From an uncultured Roseburia sp. (GTDB lineage Bacteria; Bacillota; Clostridia; Lachnospirales; Lachnospiraceae), in the NCBI GenBank assembly GCA_947649645.1, contig CANSSP010000017.1:1-64000 (forward strand): a DNA stretch of 64,000 nt, given 5' to 3'. The notes beneath the pieces are model-generated. The model saw nothing but the letters and a program-made list of their open reading frames with translations. It did not search any database and had not been told where the DNA came from. Both the position numbers and the translations under genes were made by a program. Below, one piece after another: positions 25,872-35,160 of the stretch; position 1 is the stretch's first letter; each line of letters opens with the position of its first letter.

Positions 25872-26699
25872 TCACAAAACGACATGCACCTTCCGGTACT
25901 GCTGCGGCGATATGTGGCACACCTTCTGAAATGTCTGGGAAAAATAACTGCTCGAAGAAAATCCGGTGATGCTGGCGATTTCTTCAATGCTGTGGCTGGT
26001 CGTCGTCAGGAGATCTTTGGCAGCCGAGATCCGGACTTCCGTCAGGTATGCGATCGGGGATTTACCGTAAAGCTGCGTAAACTGGTGGCTCAGATAATAT
26101 TTTGTAATATTGCAGTTGTCGGCAAGAGAGCTCAGCGTGATCTTGTCACGGTAGTTTTCTTCAATATAGCGTCTGGCCTTGTGGCATTCCCGGCTGCTGT
26201 TGAGCGGTTCCACAAGTTCATAGGATACGGGATCCTTGCGGTATATCAGAAGGATGAGGATGGCCAGATAATGCTGGCATATTTCCGCGTAGCACGCCTG
26301 CCGGCTGTGCATTTCCCGGAGAATGCTTTCAAAGCAGAGGCGGATGGCGGGGGAATTGACAGAGGAGCTGACAACGCTGTATTCAGCAGACCGGTCTGTG
26401 CTGATCTTAAGTCCTTCCACGCCCAGGACAAAGTAATCCAGCGGATCGGAGGAATTGGAAAATTCCGTGTGCAGGACCTGCGCGCCGATCAGAATGACGC
26501 TGTTGGCCTCAACCGGGATCGTTTCGGTTTCGATCTGCATATGTCCGGTACCGCTCTTGATGAAAAAAATTTCAGTGAACTGGTGGCTGTGCGGAAAACT
26601 GGTCCAGTCATTCTCATATTTGGAGGAGGAGATGGACAGGAGCCGGAAAGAAAGCTCCGGAAGGGATTTGTTTTCCAGGTTTAATTTTCTGTTACTCAT
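25872..26699 (-). CDS. AraC-family transcriptional regulator of the GNB/LNB locus
   Basis: A 275-aa regulator. The N-terminal cupin (about 1-150) has FPHSHQFTEIFFIKSGTG. The C-terminal double HTH has ITLSSLADNCNITKYYLSHQF and IEEIASITGFSSSSYFSQTF. Start at 26699 is set by AAAGGAGC about 7 nt upstream; the frame stays open for 90 further codons into AT-rich sequence without a ribosome-binding site. Divergent from the sugar-importer/GH112 operon, which it probably controls in response to galacto-N-biose, lacto-N-biose or a derivative (inferred). Confidence 0.9.
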   Translation of the reverse strand: MSNRKLNLENKSLPELSFRLLSISSSKYENDWTSFPHSHQFTEIFFIKSGTGHMQIETETIPVEANSVILIGAQVLHTEFSNSSDPLDYFVLGVEGLKISTDRSAEYSVVSSSVNSPAIRLCFESILREMHSRQACYAEICQHYLAILILLIYRKDPVSYELVEPLNSSRECHKARRYIEENYRDKITLSSLADNCNITKYYLSHQFTQLYGKSPIAYLTEVRISAAKDLLTTTSHSIEEIASITGFSSSSYFSQTFQKVCHISPQQYRKVHVVL

Positions 26700-26944
26700 A
26701 GAAGCTCCTTTCTGGCTTTTGGATAAAATGTATAAATTTCCAGTTGTGAACAATATTTTATGGTATAAGTATATGAAAAAAAAGATTATTTTGCAATATT
26801 TTATAAAAAAAGCAAGATATATAAAATTAACAGCAATATATGGGTAAAAAAAGAAAAAATGGTTAGGTATAATAATGAATATAAAGTGGTTGACACATAT
26901 TTTTATGGTGAAAATCACGAAAAATAAAATGGGAGGATTGAAAC
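26700..26944. promoter_or_regulatory. Divergent AT-rich control region of araC and the GNB/LNB operon
   Basis: Very AT-rich. On the plus strand it holds TATAAT (26868-26873), TTGACA (26890-26895) and the inverted repeat GTGA-AAA-TCAC (26908-26918), followed by GGGAGG before the ATG at 26945. TTGACA has no good -10 box at 17 bp, so the promoter may need the activator. I cannot fix the transcription start. Confidence 0.45.
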
Positions 26945-28408
26945 ATGAAAAAGAAGATTTTGTGCACAATCATGAGTGTCAGCATGGTGGCTTCCCTGCT
27001 TGCAGGATGCGGGTCAGACCCGGGTAAGCAGAGCAACAGCGACGCAGGGACATCGGATGATGCGGGGGCATCGGACGACGCAGGAACATCGGATGATGCG
27101 GGGGCATCGGACGACGTAGGAGCTTCCGTCGACCCGGGAACAGAAGCGGGGGCGGGAACAGATGACGCTTACGCGGCGCTTGCGGGAACAACCATCAATG
27201 TGGCAGCGATCGAGACAGCGTATGGCTCGGAGATGTGGCAGGAAGTGGCAGATGCATTTACAGCTGAGACCGGCATCCAGGTGGAGCTGACGACAGACAA
27301 GAACCTGGAGGATGTCATCGGGCCGTCCATGCAGGGCGGTGAGTATCCGGATGTGATTCATCTGGCAACGGGCCGTGATGCCGCACTGACAGAGCAGTTT
27401 ATCAAAGATAACATGATTGCGGATATCACCGATGTATTATCGATGACAGTGCCGGGTGAGACGGCGGCAGTATCCGATAAGATTGCCGGCGGTTTTACCG
27501 ATACTTCTCTGACCAACCCTTATGGCGACGGAAAGACTTACCTGGCGCCGATGTTCTATTCACCCTGCGGACTGTTCTACAATGCGGGGCTTCTGGAAGA
27601 AAAAGGCTGGACTGTTCCAACGACCTGGGATGAGATGTGGGAGCTGGGAGACAAGGCGAAAGAAGAGGAGATCTACTTATTTACATATCCGACGACTGGT
27701 TATTTTGATGCGTTCTTCTATGCGCTGATGTATTCCGTCGGCGGACCGGAATTTTTTGACAAGGCGACTCACTATGAGGAAGGGATCTGGGAGACTCCGG
27801 AGGCAAAGACCTGTTTTGACATCATTGCAAAATTAGCGACTTATACCAACCCGACCACACCGGCGCAGGCAAATGATCAGGACTTTACACAGAATCAGCA
27901 GCTGGTTCTTGACAACAAAGCGATCTTTATGCCGAACGGTACCTGGATTGTCGGCGAGATGGCAGAGGCTCCCCGTGCAGAAGGATTTCAGTGGGGCATG
28001 ACGGCACTTCCGGCAGTCAGCAGCGGCGGAGACAGCTACAGCTATACATGGTTCGAGCAGGCATGGATCCCGTCGGGCGCTGAGAATCAGGACGCGGGAA
28101 AAGTATTCGTTTCATTCTTATACAGCGACAAGGCATGTGAGATTTTTGCACAGCACGGGGCAATTCAGCCTGTACTCGGCATTGCTGACAAGCTGGAAGG
28201 CGACAATGTGATGTTCTACTCCATTTATGATAACGGTGCAAAGGCAGCTATGGGTAATTTCGCAGCGTTTGATGCGATTCCGGGAGTGGAAGTCCGTACC
28301 GTATTCCTGGATCCGGTCAACTCTCTTGTTTCCGGAACCATGACGGAGGATGAATGGATTGCAAGCGTGATCTCTGCAAGTGACCAGATGCGTGAGAATT
28401 TAAAATAA
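26945..28408 (+). CDS. ABC transporter substrate-binding lipoprotein (probably GNB/LNB)
   Basis: A 487-aa family 1 solute-binding protein. The signal peptide ends LLAGC with Cys22. A repetitive acidic linker (about 35-72) precedes the binding domain starting TTINVAAIETAYG. It is exported and lipid-anchored and feeds the two permeases downstream. Because a GH112 phosphorylase and NahK-type kinase follow, galacto-N-biose or lacto-N-biose is the likely ligand. A terminator follows directly, keeping this gene more expressed than the rest. Confidence 0.88.
   Translation: MKKKILCTIMSVSMVASLLAGCGSDPGKQSNSDAGTSDDAGASDDAGTSDDAGASDDVGASVDPGTEAGAGTDDAYAALAGTTINVAAIETAYGSEMWQEVADAFTAETGIQVELTTDKNLEDVIGPSMQGGEYPDVIHLATGRDAALTEQFIKDNMIADITDVLSMTVPGETAAVSDKIAGGFTDTSLTNPYGDGKTYLAPMFYSPCGLFYNAGLLEEKGWTVPTTWDEMWELGDKAKEEEIYLFTYPTTGYFDAFFYALMYSVGGPEFFDKATHYEEGIWETPEAKTCFDIIAKLATYTNPTTPAQANDQDFTQNQQLVLDNKAIFMPNGTWIVGEMAEAPRAEGFQWGMTALPAVSSGGDSYSYTWFEQAWIPSGAENQDAGKVFVSFLYSDKACEIFAQHGAIQPVLGIADKLEGDNVMFYSIYDNGAKAAMGNFAAFDAIPGVEVRTVFLDPVNSLVSGTMTEDEWIASVISASDQMRENLK
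27050..27121 (+). repeat. In-frame tandem repeat in the lipoprotein linker
   Basis: Two near-identical 36-bp units, each made of two 18-bp subunits coding SDDAGA/SDDAGT, between the lipobox and the binding domain. The number of units can change by slippage without shifting frame. Confidence 0.8.
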
Positions 28409-28444
28409 TACGATCCTTAGAAATGATATAGGGCGTATTAAGGA

Positions 28445-28475
28445 ACGGCGGGCAGGACTCTGCCCGCCGTATTTT
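28445..28475 (+). terminator. Intra-operon terminator after the binding-protein gene
   Basis: Perfect 11-bp stem ACGGCGGGCAG / CTGCCCGCCGT (28445-28455 with 28460-28470) followed by ATTTTC. Confidence 0.8.
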
Positions 28476-28638
28476 CATCATATGGGAAAAGGTGTCCCGT
28501 ATGAGAACAGCCCTTAGGGCGGGGCCGCACTGCGTCGGAACAGAAGAGCGTCGTAAAAGCAGCCCGCTGCAGGCGGAAAATCCTGCGCCGCAGGATTCTT
28601 TGTTCTTAAACACAAGGTTTTGGAAAGGAAAGAAAAGC
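28471..28638 (+). other. Structured spacer before the first GNB/LNB permease
   Basis: The 168-base spacer holds GCCC-TTA-GGGC, and a perfect hairpin AATCCTGC / GCAGGATT (28579-28597) followed by TTGT / ACAA. It has no T-run terminator. An in-frame extension of the permease (from 28492) passes through it but has no ribosome-binding site. Post-transcriptional protection or processing is possible. Confidence 0.4.
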
Positions 28639-29523
28639 ATGAAAAGTTCCAAAAGACGTAACGGATTTCTGGTTGCATGCATCGCACCGGCAGTCATCCT
28701 GTTCTTTGTTTTTATGATACTGCCGACTTTGAATGTATTCCGGATGTCACTGTATGAAAAAGGTGCGTATTCGCAGACAGAAACGTTTGTGGGAATGAAA
28801 AATTTTCAGGTTCTGATCAATGACAGCAATTTTATCCGCTCCATGCAGAACATGATCCTGCTGATTGTGACAGTTACGATCGTAACGTTTGCGCTTGCGC
28901 TGATTTTTGCCGCCATTCTGACAAGGGAAAAGATCAAAGGGCAGAATTTTTTCCGGATCGTGTTTTATATACCCAACATCCTGTCGATTGTGGTAATTGC
29001 AGGTATCTTTTCTGCAATCTACAAACCGGAAAACGGTATGCTGAACAGCATCATTGGCCTGTTCCGTGATATGACGAATCCGATTTTATGGAAAGGCGAG
29101 TCCCTGGTAATGGTCAGTCTGATCATGGCCATGGTGTGGCAGGCGATCGGGTATTACATGGTTATGTATATGGCATCCATGTCCAGTGTGCCGGAAAGTC
29201 TTTATGAAAGCTCCAATCTGGACGGCGCGGGAAGGCTGACACAGTTTTTTCAGATTACGATTCCGCTGATCTGGACCAATATCCGCACCACACTGACATT
29301 TTTTATCATTTCAACGATCAACATGGCGTTCCTTTTTGTAAAAGCGATGACCTCGGGCGGACCAAACGGCGCGTCGGAAGTGACGCTCAGCTATATGTAC
29401 AGCCAGAAGGATGCAGGATTGTACGGTTACAGTATGGCAATCGGTGTTGTGATTTTTTTATTCTCCTTTGCGCTTTCTGCAATGGTAAATAAGGTTACAG
29501 ATCGCGAACCGCTGGAGTTTTAG
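28639..29523 (+). CDS. Carbohydrate ABC transporter permease, MalF type
   Basis: A 294-aa six-helix membrane protein beginning MKSSKRRNGFLVACIAPAVI. The EAA loop is YESSNLDGAGRLTQFFQITI. Start at 28639 follows GGAAAGGAAAG. Works with the next permease (11 nt downstream) in sugar uptake. The ATPase is not encoded here and is probably shared. Confidence 0.87.
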   Translation: MKSSKRRNGFLVACIAPAVILFFVFMILPTLNVFRMSLYEKGAYSQTETFVGMKNFQVLINDSNFIRSMQNMILLIVTVTIVTFALALIFAAILTREKIKGQNFFRIVFYIPNILSIVVIAGIFSAIYKPENGMLNSIIGLFRDMTNPILWKGESLVMVSLIMAMVWQAIGYYMVMYMASMSSVPESLYESSNLDGAGRLTQFFQITIPLIWTNIRTTLTFFIISTINMAFLFVKAMTSGGPNGASEVTLSYMYSQKDAGLYGYSMAIGVVIFLFSFALSAMVNKVTDREPLEF

Positions 29524-29534
29524 GAGGGACGGAT

Positions 29535-30425
29535 ATGAAGAAAAAGAAACATACGGATTCCGGGGAGCGTTTGTATCAGTTTTTTATCTATTTTGTGCTG
29601 ATCATGCTCACCATCACCATTCTTGTGCCAGTAGCCTGGGTGTTTCTGGCGTCTGTCAAGCAGAACAGTGAATTTTACGGGAATCCATGGACCATGCCGA
29701 AAGGAATCTACTGGCAGAACTTTGTGGATGCCTGGAATACGGCAAAGATGGGCGATTATATGTTAAATTCCGTGTTTGTCACGGCGATGGCGCTGGTGTT
29801 GTTGCTGGTAGTGGCTTTGCCGGCGGCATATTGTCTGGCCAGGTTTAAGTTCAGAGGAAGTAAATTTCTGAATATGCTTTTTATGGCGGGACTGTTTATC
29901 AATGTAAATTATATTGTAGTGCCTATTTTTCTGATGCTCAGAGACGGCGATGTCTGGCTGAAAAAAGTATTCGGGGGAGGGTTTCTGCTGAATAATCTGG
30001 TCGTGCTCGCAATTGTCTATGCATCCACTGCGTTGCCGTTTACCATTTATCTGTTATCGGGATATTTTCAGACGCTGGCACACGACTATGAAGAGGCGGC
30101 TTACATTGACGGAGCGGGCTACAACACGACGATGTGGAAAATCATTTTTCCCATGGCAAAGCCCTCCATCATTACCGTGATTTTATTTAACTTTCTGTCT
30201 TTCTGGAATGAATACATTATTTCCATGACGCTGATGAGTTCTGCGAAGGGGGCAAAGACGCTGCCGGTAGGGTTATTAAACCTGATGCAGGCACAGCAGT
30301 CGGCGGCACAGTACGGTATTATGTATGCAGGTCTTGTGATCGTAATGCTGCCTACCCTGATATTGTATATCTGTGTGCAGAACAAGCTGACACAGGGTAT
30401 GGCTGCAGGCGGCCTGAAGGGCTGA
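29535..30425 (+). CDS. Carbohydrate ABC transporter permease, MalG type
   Basis: A 296-aa membrane protein with six helices. The EAA loop is YEEAAYIDGAGYNTTMWKII, and the C-terminus TQGMAAGGLKG is typical of MalG-like permeases. GGAGGGACGGAT precedes the ATG. Forms the channel with the preceding permease. Confidence 0.88.
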   Translation: MKKKKHTDSGERLYQFFIYFVLIMLTITILVPVAWVFLASVKQNSEFYGNPWTMPKGIYWQNFVDAWNTAKMGDYMLNSVFVTAMALVLLLVVALPAAYCLARFKFRGSKFLNMLFMAGLFINVNYIVVPIFLMLRDGDVWLKKVFGGGFLLNNLVVLAIVYASTALPFTIYLLSGYFQTLAHDYEEAAYIDGAGYNTTMWKIIFPMAKPSIITVILFNFLSFWNEYIISMTLMSSAKGAKTLPVGLLNLMQAQQSAAQYGIMYAGLVIVMLPTLILYICVQNKLTQGMAAGGLKG

Positions 30426-30460
30426 GAACCATACATTGTATGTGTAGAAAGGAGCAGAAA

Positions 30461-30667
30461 ATGGAGTTTTGGAAAGAACATGCAAAATTAAGAGTGGTTT
30501 TCATTGCGGTTCTGTTTGCTGCAGGGACGGCGGCTTCGATCGGCGGCTGGTTTCTGACCGGCAGACTGGCGGGGCTTGGCATTATGATTGCAGGCGTAGG
30601 GCTTTTGGTTGCCGCATTGTGGATATACAATAAACCTTTTGAGAGACCACATAAAAAGAAATCATAG
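30461..30667 (+). CDS. Small two-helix membrane protein of the GNB/LNB operon
   Basis: A 68-aa protein with two hydrophobic helices (about 11-29 and 36-56) and a basic C-terminus ERPHKKKS. AAAGGAG lies 6 nt before the ATG at 30461. It sits between the permeases and the GH112 gene. Similar short membrane proteins occur beside sugar importers in Clostridia, but I do not know a function; an accessory role for the transporter is inference. Confidence 0.75.
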   Translation: MEFWKEHAKLRVVFIAVLFAAGTAASIGGWFLTGRLAGLGIMIAGVGLLVAALWIYNKPFERPHKKKS

Positions 30668-30678
30668 GGGAGCGGACA

Positions 30679-32853
30679 ATGAGTGAGACAGAAAAGAAAA
30701 ACAGGGGACGAGTTACCATCCCGACCAATCTGGATGTGGTTCCGGAGACAATCGGTATTTTAAAACGCTGGGGGGCAGATGCGATCCGGGATTGCGACGG
30801 TACGGAATTTCCGGAAGAGCTGACAAAGGTCGGCGCAAAAATATATTCTACTTATTATACGACCCGCAAGGACAATGAATGGGCAAAGGCGAATCCGGAC
30901 GAAGTCCAGCAGTGTTACATTATGACCGGATTTTATACTGCGACGGAGAAGGTGCTTTCGATTCCGCTGATGAAGGGGATATCGGACGAACTGATGCAGG
31001 TGAATACCCGGGATGACATTACACGCTGGTGGGAGGTCATTGACCGCTCCGCAGGGAAAATCGTTCCTGTGACGCAGTGGGAATACAGGGAAGATACCGG
31101 CTGTGTCGTGATTCATGAGGCAGAAGCGTTTCATGAGTATACAGTCAGCTTTCTGGCCTATCTGATCTGGGATCCGGTACATATGTACAATGCCGTGACC
31201 AATGACTGGAAGGACTTTGAGCATCAGATCACTTTCGATGTGAGACAGCCAAAGACACATCAGTATTCCATGGAGCGTCTGCGCAGATTCTGCCAGGAGC
31301 ATCCTTATGTAAATGTGATTCGCTACACTACGTTTTTCCATCAGTTTACCCTGATGTTTGATGAACTGAAACGGGAAAAATATGTGGACTGGTACGGCTA
31401 TTCCGCGTCGGTAAGTCCGTATATTTTAGAGCAGTTTGAGAAGGAAGCAGGCTACAGGTTCCGGCCGGAATACATTATTGACCAGGGTTACTATAACAAC
31501 CAGTACCGGGTGCCGGGCAAAGAATTTAAGGATTTTCAGGCATTTCAGCGCCGCGAGGTGGCAAAGCTGGCAAAAGAAATGGTGGATATAACGCATGAAT
31601 GCGGCAAGGAAGCCATGATGTTCCTGGGCGATCACTGGATCGGGACGGAGCCTTTTATGCCGGAGTTTGCGGCGATCGGTCTGGACGCGGTGGTTGGAAG
31701 TGTCGGAAACGGAAGCACGCTGCGCCTGATCTCCGATATTCCGGGAGTGAAGTATACGGAGGGAAGATTTCTGCCATACTTCTTCCCGGATACCTTCCAT
31801 GAGGGCGGGGACCCGGTGAAAGAGGCAAAGGAAAACTGGGTGACGGCGAGGAGGGCGATCCTGCGGAAACCCATCGACCGTATCGGTTACGGAGGCTATT
31901 TAAAACTGGCGCTGGATTTTCCGGAATTTATCGATTATGTGGAGAGCGTATGCGACGAGTTCAGAGAGCTTTACGGGAATGCAAAAGGAACGACTCCTCA
32001 CTGCGTGAAAACCGTCGCTGTGCTCAACAGCTGGGGAAAGATCCGCAGCTGGGGCTGTCATATGGTGCACCATGCCCTGTATCAGAAGCAGAATTACAGT
32101 TATGCGGGCGTGATTGAGGCGCTGAGCGGAGCGCCCTTTGACGTGAGGTTCCTTTCCTTTGACGATATTCTAAGAGATGCGGATGTTTTAAAAGATGTGG
32201 ATGTCATCATCAATGTCGGGGATGGAGACACAGCGCATACGGGCGGGGATATCTGGGAAAATCCGCAGATATCGGCGGCGGTCCGTGCTTTTGTGTACAA
32301 CGGCGGCGGTCTGATCGGTGTCGGGGAACCATCCGGGCATCAGTACCAGGGGCATTATTTACAGCTGGCAAATGTGCTCGGCGTGGAAAAAGAGACCGGT
32401 TTTACGCTCAATTATGATAAATATAACTGGGAAGAGCATCCGGAACATTTTATCCTTGCGGACACTACAAAACCCGTAGACTTTGGCGAAGGTAAGAAGA
32501 ATATATTTGCGTATGAAAATACGCAGATTCTGGTGCAGCGGGAAAAAGAAATACAGATGGCGGTAAATGAATCCGGAAAAGGACGTGCCGTATATATCAG
32601 CGGTCTTCCCTACAGCTTTGAGAACAGCAGAATTCTGTACCGGAGTATTCTCTGGAGCGCCCACGGTGAAGAGGAGCTGACAAAATGGTTCAGCACGAAT
32701 TTCAACGTGGAAGTCCACGCATATGTAAAGAATGGAAAATATTGCGTGGTGAATAATACATATGAGCCGCAGGATACCACGATTTATCGCGGAGACAAAA
32801 GCTGTTTTAAGTTGCATCTGGATGCCAATGAGATCAGATGGTATACGATTTAA
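30679..32853 (+). CDS. lnpA: 1,3-beta-galactosyl-N-acetylhexosamine phosphorylase (GH112)
   Basis: A 724-aa cytoplasmic phosphorylase that splits lacto-N-biose or galacto-N-biose with phosphate into galactose-1-phosphate and GlcNAc or GalNAc. Family features are GRVTIPTNLDVVPETIGILK at the N-terminus, IRDCDGTEFP (general acid Asp region), VIRYTTFFHQFTLMFDE, and MFLGDHWIGTEPF. Length is standard. AGGGGAG precedes the ATG, 11 nt after the small membrane gene. The kinase and nucleotidyltransferase genes that follow handle its products. Preference between GNB and LNB cannot be read from sequence. Confidence 0.93.
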   Translation: MSETEKKNRGRVTIPTNLDVVPETIGILKRWGADAIRDCDGTEFPEELTKVGAKIYSTYYTTRKDNEWAKANPDEVQQCYIMTGFYTATEKVLSIPLMKGISDELMQVNTRDDITRWWEVIDRSAGKIVPVTQWEYREDTGCVVIHEAEAFHEYTVSFLAYLIWDPVHMYNAVTNDWKDFEHQITFDVRQPKTHQYSMERLRRFCQEHPYVNVIRYTTFFHQFTLMFDELKREKYVDWYGYSASVSPYILEQFEKEAGYRFRPEYIIDQGYYNNQYRVPGKEFKDFQAFQRREVAKLAKEMVDITHECGKEAMMFLGDHWIGTEPFMPEFAAIGLDAVVGSVGNGSTLRLISDIPGVKYTEGRFLPYFFPDTFHEGGDPVKEAKENWVTARRAILRKPIDRIGYGGYLKLALDFPEFIDYVESVCDEFRELYGNAKGTTPHCVKTVAVLNSWGKIRSWGCHMVHHALYQKQNYSYAGVIEALSGAPFDVRFLSFDDILRDADVLKDVDVIINVGDGDTAHTGGDIWENPQISAAVRAFVYNGGGLIGVGEPSGHQYQGHYLQLANVLGVEKETGFTLNYDKYNWEEHPEHFILADTTKPVDFGEGKKNIFAYENTQILVQREKEIQMAVNESGKGRAVYISGLPYSFENSRILYRSILWSAHGEEELTKWFSTNFNVEVHAYVKNGKYCVVNNTYEPQDTTIYRGDKSCFKLHLDANEIRWYTI

Positions 32854-32865
32854 TTACGGAGAGGA

Positions 32866-33804
32866 ATGAAAAGAATGAAAAAACCAGTGCTGGTAATCAT
32901 GGCAGCCGGTATGGGCAGCCGGTATGGCGGATTAAAACAGATTGATCCTGTGGATGAGCAGGGGCATATCATCATGGACTTTTCCATTTATGATGCGAAA
33001 AGGGCAGGTTTTGAAAAGGTGATCTTTATCATCAAGAAAGAAAATGAAAAAGATTTCAGGGAAGCCATTGGCGGGCGCATCGCGAAAGTGATTGATGTGG
33101 CATACGTATATCAGGACCTGCACCATATTCCGGAAGGGTATGAGGTTCCGCAGGGACGTGTGAAGCCGTGGGGGACGGCGCATGCGGTGTGGAGCGCGAA
33201 AGATGAGATTGACGGACCTTTTGCTGTGATCAATGCAGACGACTATTACGGCAGAGAAGCTTTTGAGAAAATCTACGACTATCTGCAGCATCATGAAGAT
33301 GACGGGAAATATCGTTATGCGATGGTAGGCTACCGCCTGGAAAATACGCTGACGGAAAACGGGCATGTCGCCCGCGGCATCTGTGAAGTGAATGACCAGG
33401 GTGAGCTGGTAAGTGTGGTCGAGCGGACAAGGATCGAAAAAAGAGGGCAGGGGGCAGCCTGTACGGAAGACGACGGGAAGACCTGGAGCGAGCTGCCTTC
33501 CGGGACGATTGTTTCTATGAATATGTGGGGATTTACGGCCGGATTTCTGAGAGAGACGGAAAAGGGACTTACGGCATTTCTTGAGAAAGGACTAAAAGAG
33601 AATCCATTGAAATGTGAGTATTTTCTTCCGTCAGTCGTCAGCCGCCTGCTGAGTGAGGACAGGGCTGTGGTGACCGTTCTGACAACTGCAGACAAATGGT
33701 TTGGAGTGACCTACAAGGAAGATAAGCCTGTTGTGGAAAATGCAATCCTGCGTTTCAGACAGTCGGGATTATATCCGGAAAAATTATGGGGTGATGAATC
33801 GTGA
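32866..33804 (+). CDS. Sugar-phosphate nucleotidyltransferase
   Basis: A 312-aa GT-A-type nucleotidyltransferase. The N-terminal motif VIMAAGMGSRYGGLKQIDPV binds the NTP, and VINADDYYG holds the metal-binding Asp. Located between the GH112 phosphorylase and the NahK-type kinase, and overlapping the latter by 4 nt, it may make a UDP-sugar from Gal-1-P or from HexNAc-1-P. This would replace the GalT-type LnpC of bifidobacteria; inferred. Start is 32866 or 32875 (both within range of GGAGAGG). Confidence 0.8.
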   Translation: MKRMKKPVLVIMAAGMGSRYGGLKQIDPVDEQGHIIMDFSIYDAKRAGFEKVIFIIKKENEKDFREAIGGRIAKVIDVAYVYQDLHHIPEGYEVPQGRVKPWGTAHAVWSAKDEIDGPFAVINADDYYGREAFEKIYDYLQHHEDDGKYRYAMVGYRLENTLTENGHVARGICEVNDQGELVSVVERTRIEKRGQGAACTEDDGKTWSELPSGTIVSMNMWGFTAGFLRETEKGLTAFLEKGLKENPLKCEYFLPSVVSRLLSEDRAVVTVLTTADKWFGVTYKEDKPVVENAILRFRQSGLYPEKLWGDES

Positions 33805-34916
33805 AGCAGGTTTTGGAAGAACAGAAAAGAGATGTAATCGCACATTTTTGCTTTGAAGGAATTTTTCAGAAAGATCAGCCGTGCGGGAACGGCCATATCA
33901 ATGATACGTATCTGCTGGTCTTTCAGACCGGGGAACAGAAAACGAAACGCTATATCTTACAGCGCATGAACAGGAGCATTTTTTCGAAACCGGTTGAACT
34001 GATGGAGAATATTGTGGGAGTGACTTCCTATCTGCGGAAGATGATCCTTGCAAATGGCGGGGATCCGGAGCGGGAAACGTTAAACGTCATCCCGGCAAAG
34101 GATGGAAAAGCATACTATGTGGATGCACAGGAAGAATACTGGAGGGCCTATCTTTTTATTGAAGATGCTGCCAGCTTCGAGCAGGTAGAAAAACCGGAGG
34201 ACTTTTACGAGAGTGCCGTGGCGTTTGGCAATTTCCAGAGACAGCTGGCTGATTATCCGGCTGCCACGCTTCATGAGACAATTCCAGGTTTTCACGATAC
34301 AGAAGCCAGATTTAAGGTGTTTAAGGAGACGGTGGAGAAGGATGTATGCGGGCGGGCGGCATCAGTGAAAAAAGAAATTGAATTTGTGCTGCAAAGAGAG
34401 GATATCACGGGCGTTTTCGGCGATCTTCTTGCAAAAAAAGAGATTCCTCTGCGGGTAACGCATAACGACACGAAACTAAACAACATTATGATGGACGTTA
34501 AGACGCGGAAAGGAATCTGCGTTATTGATCTGGATACGGTCATGCCGGGGCTGGCCATGAATGATTTTGGTGATTCCATCCGTTTTGGGGCAAGTACGGC
34601 TCTTGAGGATGAGCGGGATCTCGAGAAGGTCTGGTGTGATATGAATCTGTTTGAGGTTTACACCAGGGGATTTATCCGGGGATGCGGCGGCAGACTGACA
34701 AAAAGAGAGATCGGACTGCTTCCGATGGGGGCGAAGGTCATGACATTTGAATGCGGAATGCGATTCCTGACAGATTATCTGCAGGGAGATACGTATTTTA
34801 AAATTCACAGACCGGGACAGAATCTGGATCGCTGCAGAACACAGTTTAAGCTGGTCTGGGACATGGAACAGAAATGGCAGACGATGCGGGAGATTGTAGA
34901 AAGGTATGACTGCTGA
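33801..34916 (+). CDS. nahK: N-acetylhexosamine 1-kinase-like phosphotransferase
   Basis: A 371-aa aminoglycoside-phosphotransferase-fold kinase. The N-lobe has GNGHINDTYLLVF and RYILQRMNRSIF. Catalytic residues are Asp223 in THNDTKLNN and Asp245 in VIDLDTVMPG. NahK/LnpB phosphorylates the GlcNAc or GalNAc freed by the GH112 phosphorylase at C1. Start is GTG in a GTGA overlap with the nucleotidyltransferase. It ends the operon; a terminator follows at 34969. Confidence 0.88.
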   Translation: MKQVLEEQKRDVIAHFCFEGIFQKDQPCGNGHINDTYLLVFQTGEQKTKRYILQRMNRSIFSKPVELMENIVGVTSYLRKMILANGGDPERETLNVIPAKDGKAYYVDAQEEYWRAYLFIEDAASFEQVEKPEDFYESAVAFGNFQRQLADYPAATLHETIPGFHDTEARFKVFKETVEKDVCGRAASVKKEIEFVLQREDITGVFGDLLAKKEIPLRVTHNDTKLNNIMMDVKTRKGICVIDLDTVMPGLAMNDFGDSIRFGASTALEDERDLEKVWCDMNLFEVYTRGFIRGCGGRLTKREIGLLPMGAKVMTFECGMRFLTDYLQGDTYFKIHRPGQNLDRCRTQFKLVWDMEQKWQTMREIVERYDC

Positions 34917-34968
34917 TCCCGACGGTGTGCCGCGGTTTTACGCAAGGCGGAGTCTGTCAGTTACAGGC

Positions 34969-35003
34969 AGCCCGGCGTCACTTTTTCGTGACGCCGGGCT
35001 TTT
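34969..35003 (+). terminator. Terminator of the GNB/LNB operon
   Basis: Perfect 13-bp stem AGCCCGGCGTCAC / GTGACGCCGGGCT (34969-34981 with 34988-35000) followed by TTTCTC. Confidence 0.88.
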
Positions 35004-35160
35004 CTCGTATGGGAAAAATCGTTTTATCAGAGCATGGATTCTTTTTCGCGTCTGTGCTAAAATCCTGGTGATAAGGGTTGCCTGCATACAGGCGACTGGC
35101 ATACAGGCAATGTATGGCGCGGAGGCTGTGCAGTGTCAGATGAGAAAGGGGACAGGAAAA

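Noticed and set aside
26700..26969. 90-codon N-terminal extension of the AraC regulator
   Set aside because: AT-rich, Phe/Ile-rich nonsense peptide without ribosome-binding site, overlapping the divergent promoter.
35081..35113. Short direct repeat GCATACAGGC before the FGGY kinase
   Set aside because: Only two copies; no link with a regulator or mobile element.
34906..35160. Extension of the FGGY kinase frame upstream
   Set aside because: Passes through the strong terminator at 34969-35003.
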